Source: Nitrobacter sp047149785
GTDB lineage: Bacteria; Pseudomonadota; Alphaproteobacteria; Rhizobiales; Xanthobacteraceae
Length of the DNA stretch: 64,000 bases
Assembly: GCF_047149785.1 (NCBI RefSeq)
Contig: NZ_BAAGBE010000001.1
Span: 3,410,001 to 3,474,000 of the forward strand
Direction: 5' to 3'
Position numbers and translations under genes: made by a program. The notes below the pieces were generated by a model that was not told the origin of the DNA, made no database searches, and saw nothing but the letters and a program-made list of their open reading frames with translations. This document shows positions 37,493-47,181 of the stretch, piece after piece. Each line of letters begins with the position of its first letter. Position 1 is the first letter of the stretch.

Positions 37493-38351
37493 TCGGTCGT
37501 TGTCCTTCGTCGAGATGCCGCTCGAGAACGGTCTTCACCACCAGGGTGACCAGCGCCAGCATGGCCAGCAGCGAAGCGATCGCGAACGCCGATACGAACT
37601 GATATTCGTTGTAGAGGATTTCGACCAGCAGCGGCATGGTGTTGGTCTCCCCGCGGATATGACCGGAGACGACGGACACCGCGCCGAATTCGCCCATCGC
37701 GCGGGCGTTGCAAAGCAGCACGCCGTACAGCAACCCCCATTTGATGTTCGGCAGCGTGACGCGGAAGAAGGTCTGCAACCCGGACGCCCCGAGCGACAGC
37801 GCCGCTTCCTCCTCCGCCGTGCCCTGCTCCTGCATCAACGGGATCAACGCGCGCGACACGAAGGGAAAGGTCACGAACGTGGTCGCCAGCGCGATGCCGG
37901 GCAGCGCGAACAGAAGCTGGATGTTGTGATCCTGCAGCCAGGGCCCGAGGAGACCCTGCCCGCCGAACAACAGCACGAACACCAGACCGGCGATGACCGG
38001 ACTGACGGAGAACGGAAGATCGATCAATGTGATGAGCAGCGTCTTTCCGGGAAACTCGAACTTGGCGACGGCCCATGCGGCGATCAATCCGAACACCAGA
38101 TTGAGGCCGACCGAAATCGCCGCGACGATCAATGTCAGCTCGATCGCCGACAGAGCCTCGGGATCGGCAAGAGCGACGAAATAGGCATGCGCCCCCCTGG
38201 CGAATGCTTCCGCGAATACGATCGCCAGCGGCAACACGATGAACACGGAGAGAAACAGGATGGTGAAGCCGATCAGCAGAGCGCGCACCCAGCGCGGCTC
38301 GGAACGGGCGTCGGTCCGCTCGAGCGGAACCGCGATCGCGGTTTCAGGCAT
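37482..38351 (-). CDS. cysW: Sulfate ABC transporter permease CysW
   Basis: A 289-residue permease with six helices. The EAA loop reads EEEAALSLGASGLQTFFRVTLPNIKWGLLYG, followed by ARAMGEFGAVSVVSGHIRGETNTMPLLVEILYNEYQ, characteristic of CysW. It pairs with CysT to form the membrane channel of the importer. 12 bases after cysT and overlapping cysA. Confidence 0.95.
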   Translation of the reverse strand: MPETAIAVPLERTDARSEPRWVRALLIGFTILFLSVFIVLPLAIVFAEAFARGAHAYFVALADPEALSAIELTLIVAAISVGLNLVFGLIAAWAVAKFEFPGKTLLITLIDLPFSVSPVIAGLVFVLLFGGQGLLGPWLQDHNIQLLFALPGIALATTFVTFPFVSRALIPLMQEQGTAEEEAALSLGASGLQTFFRVTLPNIKWGLLYGVLLCNARAMGEFGAVSVVSGHIRGETNTMPLLVEILYNEYQFVSAFAIASLLAMLALVTLVVKTVLERHLDEGQRPSDH

Positions 38352-38363
38352 CGAGGTCGCCTC

Positions 38364-39200
38364 TCAATGCGCCGGCACGCGTAGCTGCGCCCAGCGTTGC
38401 ATGCGGTTGACGAGGAAGATGACCATGAACGCCACCACCAGCATCACGACGGCGATCGCCGTCGCGTCGGCATAGCGGAATTCCGACAGCCGGATCACGA
38501 TCAAGAGCGGCGCGATCTCCGACACGTTCGGCAGGTTTCCGGCGATGAAGATCACCGAACCGTATTCACCGACCGCGCGCGCGAATGCGAGAGCAAAGCC
38601 CGTCAGCAGCGCGGGCAGAAGGCTCGGCAGAATGACGCGGGACACCGTCTGCCAGCGGTTGGCGCCGAGGCTCGCGGCCGCCTCCTCGATCTCCGGATCG
38701 AGATCGATCAGCACCGGTTGCACGGTGCGCACCACGAAGGGAATGCCGATAAACACCATCGCGACGAAGATGCCGAGCGGGGTGAACGACACCTTGACGC
38801 CGAGCACCGCCAGCGGCGCGCCGAGCCAGCCGTTCTGCGCGAACAGCGTCGTCAGCGCGATTCCCGCGACGGCGGTCGGCAACGCGAACGGAACGTCCAC
38901 GATCGCATCGAAGATGCGGCGGCCGGGGAACCGGTAACGCACCAGCGCCCAGACGATGACGCTTCCCATCACCAGGTTGACCAGCGCGGCAAGGAACGCG
39001 AGTCCGAATGAAATCTTGAGCGCATTCAACGTTCGCCGGCTGGTGACGATGTCAAGGAACTGGGCGAGGCTCAAGTCGGACGACTTGAGAAACAAACCTG
39101 CAAGCGGAATCAGGATGATGACCGAGAGCCATGTCAGCGTCAGCCCCATGGTGAGGCCAAATCCCGGCAAGGTCCGTCGTCGTCCCGATCCTCCGTTCAC
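38364..39200 (-). CDS. cysT: Sulfate ABC transporter permease CysT
   Basis: A 278-residue permease with six helices. The EAA loop is EEAAASLGANRWQTVSRVILPSLLPALLTGFALAFARAVGEYGSVIFIAGNLP, the typical CysT/CysU sequence. The start is a GTG at 39200 (MNGGSGRRRTLPGFGL). It lies between the binding protein (24 bases) and cysW in one operon. Confidence 0.95.
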   Translation of the reverse strand: MNGGSGRRRTLPGFGLTMGLTLTWLSVIILIPLAGLFLKSSDLSLAQFLDIVTSRRTLNALKISFGLAFLAALVNLVMGSVIVWALVRYRFPGRRIFDAIVDVPFALPTAVAGIALTTLFAQNGWLGAPLAVLGVKVSFTPLGIFVAMVFIGIPFVVRTVQPVLIDLDPEIEEAAASLGANRWQTVSRVILPSLLPALLTGFALAFARAVGEYGSVIFIAGNLPNVSEIAPLLIVIRLSEFRYADATAIAVVMLVVAFMVIFLVNRMQRWAQLRVPAH

Positions 39201-39224
39201 GTGGTCCTGCTCCGCCCCGCCGCA

Positions 39225-40214
39225 TCAGTTCTTGTAGATCTGATCGAAGACGCCGCCTTCGCCGAAGTGGACCTTCTGCGCCTTGGTCCAGCCGCCGAAC
39301 ACATCGTCGATCTTGAACAGTTCAACCTTGGGAAATGCATCGGCATACTTCTTGATGATGTCGGGATCGGTCGGACGATAGAAATTCCGCGCAGCGATCT
39401 CCTGCGCCTCCCGCGTATACCAATACTTCAGATATGCCTCGGCAACGGCACGCGTTCCCTTCCTGTCCACCACTTTGTCGACCACGGCAACGGGCGGTTC
39501 CGCCAGGATGGAGATCGACGGCACCACGATCTCGAACTTGTCCTTGCCGAACTCCTTGAGCGCGAGAAAGGCTTCGTTCTCCCAGGCGAGCAACACGTCG
39601 CCGACGCCGCGCTCGACGAAGGTGACTGTCGAACCACGGGCGCCGGTATCGAGCACCGGAACGTGCTTGTAGATATCGGCGACAAATTGTCTCGCCTTGT
39701 CCTCTCCACCGAATGTCTTCAGCGCATAGCCCCATGCCGCCAGATAATTCCAGCGCGCGCCGCCGGAGGTCTTCGGATTCGGCGTAATGACGCTGACGCC
39801 CGGCTTGATCAGATCGTTCCAGTCCTTGATGCCCTTGGGATTGCCCTTGCGCACCAGGAAGACGATGGTGGAGGTATAGGGTGAGGAATTCCGCGGCAGC
39901 CGCTTCTGCCAGTCCTTCGCCAGCAGTCCCCGTTCGGCGATCGCGTCGATATCGTAGGCGAGCGCCAGCGTGACGACATCGGCCTGCAAACCGTCGATCA
40001 CAGAGCGCGCCTGTTTTCCGGACCCGCCGTGGGACTGCTTGATCTCGACGCTCTTGCCGGTTTCCTTCTGGTAGGCCGCGGCGAAAGCCTTGTTGAAATC
40101 GACATAGAGTTCGCGCGTCGGATCGTATGAGACATTCAACAGCGAGACGTCGGCCGCGTATGCAGAGCCGGTCCAGATCAATCCGGCCAAGACTAGAAAG
40201 CTACGACGAAGCAT
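39225..40214 (-). CDS. Sulfate ABC transporter substrate-binding protein
   Basis: A 329-residue periplasmic sulfate-binding protein (Sbp/CysP type). Signal peptide MLRRSFLVLAGLIWTGSAYA, then family blocks LLNVSYDPTRELYVDFNKAF, KQSHGGSGKQARSVIDGLQADVVTLAL, and NPKTSGGARWNYLAAWGYAL. The start at 40214 has ggag six bases upstream, better than the more upstream ATG codons. First gene of the importer operon and 120 bases downstream of cysH, which runs in the same direction. Confidence 0.93.
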   Translation of the reverse strand: MLRRSFLVLAGLIWTGSAYAADVSLLNVSYDPTRELYVDFNKAFAAAYQKETGKSVEIKQSHGGSGKQARSVIDGLQADVVTLALAYDIDAIAERGLLAKDWQKRLPRNSSPYTSTIVFLVRKGNPKGIKDWNDLIKPGVSVITPNPKTSGGARWNYLAAWGYALKTFGGEDKARQFVADIYKHVPVLDTGARGSTVTFVERGVGDVLLAWENEAFLALKEFGKDKFEIVVPSISILAEPPVAVVDKVVDRKGTRAVAEAYLKYWYTREAQEIAARNFYRPTDPDIIKKYADAFPKVELFKIDDVFGGWTKAQKVHFGEGGVFDQIYKN

Positions 40215-40334
40215 TTTCATCTCCATAAGGCCCGCTCGCGCGATCATCGCCGCGGACCCATGAAACTCGTCAAACGGCAGCTTCAAGTCAACGAAACCAC
40301 ATTTCAATGTTTGCGGCGGCGCAGGGTCATTCCA

Positions 40335-41099
40335 CTACGAAGTCTTCATCGTGTGGATGCCGCATTCCGTCTTGGCCCTGCCGCGCCAGCGGCCGGCGCG
40401 CGCGTCTTCATCGGCGCTGGCGCGCGATGTGCATGGCATGCAGCCGACGGACAGAAATCCCGATGCGACGAGCGGGTGCGGCGGCAGCTTCGCCGACGCA
40501 TAGATCGCCTCGATGTCGGCGCGCGAGGCATTCGCGAACGGATTGAATTTCAGCCGCGCCCCGTCATCCTCGACCACCGGAATGTCGACGCGCAGGCCGC
40601 CCTGAAACCGCTTGCGACCGTTGATCCAGGCGTCGAACGGCGTAAGCGCGCGCGCCAGCGGCTCCACTTTCCGGATGCGGCAGCAGGCATCGGGATCGGT
40701 GAACCACAACTCGCGATCGGGGTCCTTGTGTTTCAACGCATCCTCGGACGGTTGAATGGAGCGGACGTCTTTCAACCCGAGCACCGAGATCAACGTGTCG
40801 CGATAGGCGAGCGTCTCCTCGAACAGCCATCCGGTGTCGAGGAAGATCACGGCAATGGCCGGATCGACGTCCGCCATCACCTTCAGAAGCGCCGCCGACT
40901 CGGTGCCGAACGAGGATACCAGCGCCAGCCTTTCGCGTCCGACCGTGCGCAGCGCCGCCTCGATGACATCCGCTGGCGAAGCATCGCGCAACGCGTCGTT
41001 CAGCGTCGACGCGGACAGAAACGCCGGTGTCGCGCTCGTCGACGCCGGCCGTGTCGCCGCGCTTGAAGCGGCACTTTTGTTGTCAGGCAAAGACGTCAT
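40335..41099 (-). CDS. cysH: Phosphoadenylyl-/adenylyl-sulfate reductase
   Basis: A 254-residue assimilatory reductase giving sulfite from APS or PAPS with thioredoxin. The PAPS-reductase fold shows VSSFGTES (61-68) and DTGWLFEET. It has the paired-cysteine motifs of APS-type enzymes: CC at 139-140 and the second pair in GCMPCTS near 220, which bind a [4Fe-4S] cluster, plus the catalytic ECGIH near the C-terminus. The cluster cysteines favour APS as substrate; CysC is present too, so PAPS for sulfonation may be made separately. Start 41099 overlaps the cysG stop (ATGA). Confidence 0.93.
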   Translation of the reverse strand: MTSLPDNKSAASSAATRPASTSATPAFLSASTLNDALRDASPADVIEAALRTVGRERLALVSSFGTESAALLKVMADVDPAIAVIFLDTGWLFEETLAYRDTLISVLGLKDVRSIQPSEDALKHKDPDRELWFTDPDACCRIRKVEPLARALTPFDAWINGRKRFQGGLRVDIPVVEDDGARLKFNPFANASRADIEAIYASAKLPPHPLVASGFLSVGCMPCTSRASADEDARAGRWRGRAKTECGIHTMKTS

Positions 41100-42532
41100 T
41101 CGGCCGCCATCCGGAATGTCTGCGACAGTGAATTCGGGTTTGAGTTGCGCCACGGCGCGGAGCGCGAAACCACATCGCCGATTACGAGAATCGCAGGGCC
41201 GCCGTCGATCCGGCGAACCAGCGCCGGCAGGCGATCCAGCGTGCCGACGACGGCTTTCGCATCAGGACGGGTGGCGCGCGCGAACACGCCGACCGGGGTT
41301 TCCGGCGAACGCCCGGCCGCGAGCAGGCCGGCACAAATCGCGTCGGCCGCCGTGATTCCCATGTAGACGACGACCGTCATCTTCCGGTCGGTCAGCGCCG
41401 ACCAGTCCACGCTCTCCGCATCCCGCGCTTTGTGCGCGGTGAGGAAGGTGACGCGCAGCGCCTCGTGGCGGAAGGTCAGCGGCACCTCCGATTCCGCAGC
41501 CGCGCCGAGCGCGGCCGTGATTCCCGGAACCACCGAACAGGCGACACCGGCCTCACGCAAGGCCTCGACCTCTTCGCCGCCGCGCCCGAAAATAAAGGGA
41601 TCGCCGCCCTTGAGGCGCACGGCCCGCTGCCCCGACTTCGCCGCATCGATCAGCAGGCGGTTGATCGCGTCCTGGCCGATGCCGGGCTTGCCGACGCGGC
41701 GGCCCACCGGGATGCGCGCGGCGTCGCGGCGCGCGCGATCGAGGATTTCCGGCGAAACCAGTTCGTCATAGAAGACGATGTCGGCGTCCTGCAACGCACG
41801 CAGCGCTTTAATGGTGAGCAGATCCGGATCGCCCGGCCCGGCGCCGACCAGCGTGACGCGACCTTCGGCCTGTCGCGATGCCTGTTCGCCCGCGTAAGCG
41901 GACGGATCGGCAATCGCTGTCAGCGCGTCGTCGGCCTCATTGGAGCGGCCGGCGAGAACCGCAGCGCCGATCGGACCATCGACGACGCGCTCCCAGAAGC
42001 GACGACGCAACGGCGCATGAGCAATGCGATCGTGAACCGGCTTGCGCCAGCGCCCGATCAGGGCCGCGAGATCACCGATCCGCGCCGGCAATGCTGCCTC
42101 GATGCGCTCGCGTACGCGGCGCGCCACCACCGGCGACGCGCCGCCGGTGCCGACCGCCGCCACCACGTCGCCGCGATCGACGATCGCCGGGACGATGAAA
42201 CTCGAATGCGCCGGATCGTCCATCACGTTGACGGGTACACCGGCCGCGCGCGCGCGCGCCGCTACAGTCACGCCGATCTCGCTGGCCCCGGCGCAGAACA
42301 CCGCTGCGATGCCACTCAGATCGGCCGTGAGGGGGTCGCCTTCTACATGCTCGATCCGCGATGCGGCGGCAGGATCGAAACCGGTAATCGCAAAATCGCC
42401 GTCGGTCGCATGCCAACGCACGCGCGCCTCCGCGGCCAGCAGCAGGCGCAGCCTGGCCCGAACTGGATCGCCCGCTCCGATCAGAAGGATCGGGCCGGCG
42501 TGCGTATCGAGAAAGATCGGAAGGAATTTCAT
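41096..42532 (-). CDS. cysG: Siroheme synthase CysG
   Basis: A 478-residue fusion. N-terminal precorrin-2 dehydrogenase/ferrochelatase (residues 1-~205, LIGAGDPVRARLRLLLAAEARV, CAGASEIGVTVAARARAAGVPVNVMDDP) and C-terminal uroporphyrinogen-III methyltransferase (from ~215, VTLVGAGPGDPDLLTIKAL, GKPGIGQDAINRLLI, VRLKGGDPFIFGRGGEE). It makes siroheme from uroporphyrinogen III. Translationally coupled to cysH with nothing between, although relatives carry sulfite reductase (cysI) there. The N-terminal glycine motif is slightly unusual (GAGDP for GGGEV). Confidence 0.94.
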   Translation of the reverse strand: MKFLPIFLDTHAGPILLIGAGDPVRARLRLLLAAEARVRWHATDGDFAITGFDPAAASRIEHVEGDPLTADLSGIAAVFCAGASEIGVTVAARARAAGVPVNVMDDPAHSSFIVPAIVDRGDVVAAVGTGGASPVVARRVRERIEAALPARIGDLAALIGRWRKPVHDRIAHAPLRRRFWERVVDGPIGAAVLAGRSNEADDALTAIADPSAYAGEQASRQAEGRVTLVGAGPGDPDLLTIKALRALQDADIVFYDELVSPEILDRARRDAARIPVGRRVGKPGIGQDAINRLLIDAAKSGQRAVRLKGGDPFIFGRGGEEVEALREAGVACSVVPGITAALGAAAESEVPLTFRHEALRVTFLTAHKARDAESVDWSALTDRKMTVVVYMGITAADAICAGLLAAGRSPETPVGVFARATRPDAKAVVGTLDRLPALVRRIDGGPAILVIGDVVSRSAPWRNSNPNSLSQTFRMAAE

Positions 42533-42789
42533 TGATGTTTCGTCTTCCCCATCATCGGGGTTGACTGAAATTATTTTCTATTTATGTATCTTGCAAGCTC
42601 ATCAAACAGAAAATTATTTCTTCTATGCGCGCACGAAAGTATAGAACTTTCTACTTCCAAATACCGCACGGAAGAGATGCATCTTCTCAGCCTCCGAAAT
42701 CCGCAATTTGGCGGCCGCTGACGTCGACGATCAGCGGCTTGGCCGTCGACCGCCTGTAGCAAACGCGCATGTAAGCCAAGGAGCAGGCC
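42533..42789. promoter_or_regulatory. Divergent cysG/cysD control region
   Basis: A 257-base gap with a distinctly AT-rich middle (42560-42665) containing two related 12-base words, gaaattattttc (42568) and gaaaattatttc (42610). This is the only AT-rich block near the sulfate genes and lies between the two divergent transcription units, as expected for a CysB-type or other sulfur-responsive control site. No specific operator could be assigned. An aaggag sequence at 42778-42783 is the Shine-Dalgarno for cysD. Confidence 0.45.
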
Positions 42790-43595
42790 ATGCAGCCTGG
42801 AATGGACCACCTCGATGCGCTGGAAGCGCAGAGCATCTACATTTTTCGGGAAGCCTTCGCCCGTTGAAAAAGCTCGCGCTCTTGTGGTCGCTCGGCAAGG
42901 ATTCCAACGTGATGATCTGGCTGGCGCGCAAGGCCTTCTTGGGCCGGGTGCCGTTCCCGGCGCTGCACGTCGACACCGAGAAGAAATTCCCCGAGATGTA
43001 CGCGTTCCGCGAGCGCTATTCGAAGGAATGGAATCTCGACCTCAAGGTCGATTACTGCCCGCCGGTCGAGGCGGTCGACCCGACGCTGCCGCCGGCCGCG
43101 CGCTCCGCCGCGCGCAAGACCGAGGGACTGAAACTCGCACTGAACAAATACGGCTTCGACGGGTTGATCGCCGGCATCCGCCGCGACGAGGAAGCGACCC
43201 GCGCCAAGGAGCGGGTGTTTTCGCCGCGCGGCCTTGAGGGCGGGTGGGACGTGCGCGACCAGCCGCCGGAATTCTGGGACCAGTTCAACGCCTCGCCGCC
43301 TCCCGGCGCGCACCTGCGTATCCACCCCATCCTGCATTGGACGGAATCCGATATCTGGGCCTACACCAAGCGCGAGAACATCCCGATCATTCCGCTCTAT
43401 CTCGCGAAGGACGGCAAGCGCTATCGCTCGCTCGGCGACGCCGACATCACCTTTCCCGTCGCCTCCACCGCATCGAGCATCGACGAAATCCTGATCGAAC
43501 TCGAGGGCACCAAGATTCCCGAACGCGCCGGACGCGCGCTCGATCATGAAACCGAAGACGCGTTCGAGCGGCTTCGGGTCGCCGGCTATCTCTGA
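42790..43595 (+). CDS. cysD: Sulfate adenylyltransferase subunit 2, frameshifted near 42864
   Basis: CysD is the adenylylating subunit of ATP sulfurylase, forming APS from sulfate and ATP with CysN. Translation from ATG 42790 (MQPGMDHLDALEAQSIYIFREAFAR) meets TGA at 42865. The rest of the protein (KKLALLWSLGKDSNVMIWLARKAF..., FPALHVDTEKKFPEMYAFRERY, to HETEDAFERLRVAGYL) is in the next frame. One T is missing in ccgttgaaaaa: adding it gives ...AR-LKKLALLW as in relatives. The PP-loop (LWSLGKDS) and C-terminus are intact. It precedes cysNC by 26 bases. Sequencing error or mutation; I annotate the joined gene. Confidence 0.88.
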
Positions 43596-43621
43596 CCTGA
43601 CTCGAAATCGAGCGTTTTCCG

Positions 43622-45544
43622 ATGAATATGATCGCCCCCACCATCGCACCGAACACCGTCCTCGCGACACCGAACGGCACGACACGTCCGCAGGTCCGCA
43701 TCGTCATCGTCGGCCACGTCGACCACGGCAAGTCGACGCTGGTCGGACGGCTGCTGCACGAGACCGGCAGCCTGCCCGACGGCAAGCTGGAGATGCTGAA
43801 AGCCGTCAGCGCCCGGCGCGGCATGCCATTCGAATGGTCGTTCCTGCTGGACGCGCTGCAGACCGAGCGCGATCAGGGCATTACCATCGACACCACGCAG
43901 ATCCGCTTCCGCACCCGCTCGCGCGACGTGGTGCTGATCGACGCGCCCGGCCACGCCGAATTCCTGCGCAACATGATCACCGGCGCGGCGCAGGCCGATG
44001 GCGCGGTGCTGATCATCGACGCGCTCGAAGGCGTGCGCGACCAGACCCGGCGGCACGGCTATCTGCTGCATCTGCTCGGCGTCAAACAGGTCGCGGTGGT
44101 GGTGAACAAGATGGACCGCGTCGATTTCAGCGCGGAACGCTTCGACGCGATCCGCGACGAGATTACCGCGCACCTGACCGGCCTCGGCCTCGCGCCGACG
44201 GCGGTGATTCCGATCTCCGCCCGCGACGGCGACGGCGTTACCGACCGCACCGCGAAGATCGCATGGTACAAAGGGCCGACCGTCGTCGAAGCCCTCGACG
44301 CTCTGCAACCGGCGCGGCCGCTGGACGAATTGTCGCTGCGGCTGCCGGTGCAGGCGATCTACAAGTTCGACGATCGGCGCATCGTCGCCGGCCGCATCGA
44401 GTCGGGCAGTCTGGCCGCTGGCGATGAGATCGTGATCATGCCGGCCGGCAAGATCGCGAAGATCCGCAGCATCGAAGGCTGGCCGTCAAGTCCGACTGTC
44501 GCGCAAGGCGCCGGACGGTCCGTCGGCATCACGCTCGATCGCGAACTGTTCGTCGAGCGCGGCGACGTCATCGCCCATGTCGGATCGGCGCCGCGCGATA
44601 CGCGGCGGATTCGCGCGCGCATCTTCTGGCTGCACGAGACCCCGCTCGCGGCCGGCGCTTCCATTCTGCTCCGGCTCGGCAACAAGGAAACCCGCGCCGT
44701 CGTCGTCGCCATCGAGAAGGCGGTCGACCCGGGCGAACTGGCGAGCGCCGAGGCCAAGGCGATCGCACGCAATCATGTCGGCGAAATCGACATCTCGCTG
44801 GCGCAGCCGCTCGCCGCCGATCCTTACGTCGACAATCCCCGCACCGGCCGCCTCGTGATCGAAGTCCAGGGGCGCATCGCCGGCGGCGGCCTCGTGCTCA
44901 GCGTCGACGCGGGGCAGCGCGCGGCGGTCGACATCGTGCCGGTGGAATCGGCGCTGCGCCCTGACGAGCGCTCCGCGCGTTATCGTCACAACGGCGCGGT
45001 CGTCTGGCTGACGGGATTGCCCGGTTCGGGCAAATCGACGCTGGCGCGCGCGCTGGAGCGGAAACTGTTCGGCGACGGCGGCTCGCCGATCCTGCTCGAC
45101 GGCGACACGCTGCGCGCCGGACTGAACGGCGATCTCGGCTTTTCGCCGCAGGACCGTGCTGAAAACATCCGCCGGCTCGCGGAAGTCGCCGCGCATCTGG
45201 CGCGCAACGGCCATGTTGCAATCGTGGCCGCAGTCTCGCCGTCGCGCGAGGATCGCGCCGCGGCGCGGCGCATCGCCGATACCGCCTTCCGCGAGGTCTA
45301 TGTCGCAACGCCGGCCGATGTTTGCGAGAGCCGCGACCCCAAGGGGCATTACGCCAAGGCGCGCGCCGGCGTGCTGCATGGCTTCACCGGCATCGGCAAT
45401 GACTATCAGCCGCCGGAGTCGGTCGAACTGACGATCGATACATCATCGCGCACGGTAGCCGATGCCGCCGACGAGATCGAGCGGATGCTGATCAGCACCG
45501 GTATTCTGTTCGATGAACTGACCGACGTCGCCGCCAACATCTGA
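43622..45544 (+). CDS. cysNC: Sulfate adenylyltransferase subunit 1/adenylylsulfate kinase fusion
   Basis: A 640-residue fusion. The CysN GTPase (1-~440) has G1 GHVDHGKST (31-39), the switch segment DQGITIDTTQIRF, G3 DAPGHAEF and G4 NKMD, and drives the sulfurylase reaction. The CysC kinase (~450-640) has Walker A GLPGSGKST near 465 and the VSPSREDR site, phosphorylating APS to PAPS. The CysNC fusion is typical of rhizobia and relatives. The second frame and all key residues are intact. Forms one transcript with cysD. Confidence 0.95.
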   Translation: MNMIAPTIAPNTVLATPNGTTRPQVRIVIVGHVDHGKSTLVGRLLHETGSLPDGKLEMLKAVSARRGMPFEWSFLLDALQTERDQGITIDTTQIRFRTRSRDVVLIDAPGHAEFLRNMITGAAQADGAVLIIDALEGVRDQTRRHGYLLHLLGVKQVAVVVNKMDRVDFSAERFDAIRDEITAHLTGLGLAPTAVIPISARDGDGVTDRTAKIAWYKGPTVVEALDALQPARPLDELSLRLPVQAIYKFDDRRIVAGRIESGSLAAGDEIVIMPAGKIAKIRSIEGWPSSPTVAQGAGRSVGITLDRELFVERGDVIAHVGSAPRDTRRIRARIFWLHETPLAAGASILLRLGNKETRAVVVAIEKAVDPGELASAEAKAIARNHVGEIDISLAQPLAADPYVDNPRTGRLVIEVQGRIAGGGLVLSVDAGQRAAVDIVPVESALRPDERSARYRHNGAVVWLTGLPGSGKSTLARALERKLFGDGGSPILLDGDTLRAGLNGDLGFSPQDRAENIRRLAEVAAHLARNGHVAIVAAVSPSREDRAAARRIADTAFREVYVATPADVCESRDPKGHYAKARAGVLHGFTGIGNDYQPPESVELTIDTSSRTVADAADEIERMLISTGILFDELTDVAANI

Positions 45545-45698
45545 GCCTGCGAATCCCGCAGGCGCTGGACCGACGCCGCCGCGAGCCTAACCGCAGCGGC
45601 CGTTCGATTTTTGATGCGGCTATTCACCTTTTTGTAGGAGCTCACGGCCCCGGCTTTGGCGCTAGTCGAATCGTCCGCGTATGACCGCCCGTTGTCAG

Positions 45699-47072
45699 CT
45701 AAGCACGCTTCCCGAAAACGAGCACATGCAGGCCGAGCTTGCGGCGCACGATCCAGAACAGCAGCACCGTCTCGAACACGAGAGACATCGAGGTGGCGGC
45801 GGCGGCGCCGTGGCCGCCGTAGCGCGGCACCAGCGTGAAACACAGCGCGACGTTCATGCCGAAGGCCAGCGCGTAAGCCGACGCGCAGGCGTGCTGATGG
45901 CCGAGCATGTTGAGAAGCCGCTCGACCGGGCCGATGGCGGAACGCACCACGAGCCCGATCGCGGCGACGAACATGATGCTGTAGCCGGCGACGAATTGCG
46001 GGCCGAACAGCCACAGCATCGGCCTGCCGAGCGCGAGCAGCACCAGCGTCGCGGCGAGGGAGGGCCAGAACGTCCACTTGATCGCATGAGCGACGTAGGC
46101 CGAAAGCCGCTCCTTGTCGCCGGCGGCATGATATTCGGTGAAGCGGTGCGCGGTCGTTGCCGACATCGCGTAGTGGATGAACGACACCAGCGCCAGCGTC
46201 TTGACCACCGCGAAGTAGACGCCGACCTCCTCGGAGGAGCGGAACTGCTGCAGCACCAGCACGTCGGTGTAGGACAGCAGCAGATAAAAGCTTTCGACCA
46301 GCAGGATCGGCAGCGAGACCGCCAGCCAACCGCGGAAATCATGGACCTTCGGCCCGGCCGCGACGACCGTGCCGAGCCTGCGATTGAGCACGATCATCTG
46401 GCCGACCATGGCGATCCACACCGCGGCCACGCTGGCCAGCATGGCGACGGTGGCGCTGAGATGGAATCCCAGGACGAAAGCGCCGGCGGTGAAGCCGATG
46501 ATCAGCGATTGCCGCACGATGAATTGCGGCATCAGCCCGAGCCGCATCCAGTCGTGGGAGCGCGCGATGCCGTCCTGCGTGTTGGCGACGACAAAGGCCG
46601 GAAGCGTCAGGCAGCCGATATAGAGCGGCACGATCGTCGCCGGATCGATCCACGGCGACAGCGCCTTGACCAGGCCCGCGAGAGCAATCGAGATCAGCGC
46701 GGCGACGATGAACGTCATCCAGCGGCTGCCGCTCAGGAAGCCGCGCAGCCGCGCGTCGTCACCGCCGGCGCGATATTCCGGAATGATCTTCTGCGCGGAG
46801 GCCGAGATGCCGAAATCCATCATGCTGCCGAGCAGCAGCACCCAGGTCCAGACATACACGTAAACGCCGTAGTCGGAACTGCCCATCCAGCGCGCCAGCA
46901 GAATCTGCGCGACGTAGGCGAGGCCGGCGCTGATGACGCGAATCATAAAGATCGTGCCGGCGAGGCGCCTGGTCAGCGAAGCCTCGCTCGATCCGTTCAG
47001 CGTCGCGCGCAACCGCCCGATCAGGCCGGGCGGCCGCCTCGCAGGCGCGGTGTGGGTGTCCGTTACGGCCAC
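45699..47072 (-). CDS. Oligosaccharide flippase/polysaccharide biosynthesis membrane protein
   Basis: A ~457-residue protein with 12-14 hydrophobic helices, matching the Wzx/polysaccharide biosynthesis (MATE-like) family: RRLAGTIFMIRVISAGLAYVAQILLARWMG at the first helix, YGVYVYVWTWVLLLGSMMDFGIS, and MLFVAAIGLV-type late helices. It would flip lipid-linked glycans across the inner membrane. I chose GTG 47072 (agga seven bases upstream) over a TTG at 47120. No glycosyltransferase gene is adjacent, so the glycan is unknown. Confidence 0.85.
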   Translation of the reverse strand: MAVTDTHTAPARRPPGLIGRLRATLNGSSEASLTRRLAGTIFMIRVISAGLAYVAQILLARWMGSSDYGVYVYVWTWVLLLGSMMDFGISASAQKIIPEYRAGGDDARLRGFLSGSRWMTFIVAALISIALAGLVKALSPWIDPATIVPLYIGCLTLPAFVVANTQDGIARSHDWMRLGLMPQFIVRQSLIIGFTAGAFVLGFHLSATVAMLASVAAVWIAMVGQMIVLNRRLGTVVAAGPKVHDFRGWLAVSLPILLVESFYLLLSYTDVLVLQQFRSSEEVGVYFAVVKTLALVSFIHYAMSATTAHRFTEYHAAGDKERLSAYVAHAIKWTFWPSLAATLVLLALGRPMLWLFGPQFVAGYSIMFVAAIGLVVRSAIGPVERLLNMLGHQHACASAYALAFGMNVALCFTLVPRYGGHGAAAATSMSLVFETVLLFWIVRRKLGLHVLVFGKRA

Positions 47073-47181
47073 GGCGGAATCCTGGGGCGCGGGAAGCGCG
47101 CCACGATCGTGACCTAGCAACGCTTCGTTAAGATTCGGTTGGGCGGGAACCGTAATCGGCCGGCTTGCGACGACTGCGCCG

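Noticed and set aside
42708..42790. Longer cysD reading frame starting at 42708
   Set aside because: Its first ~50 residues are unlike CysD. The correct N-terminus (LDALEAQSIYIFREAFAR) is in another frame from ATG 42790, which has a good Shine-Dalgarno.
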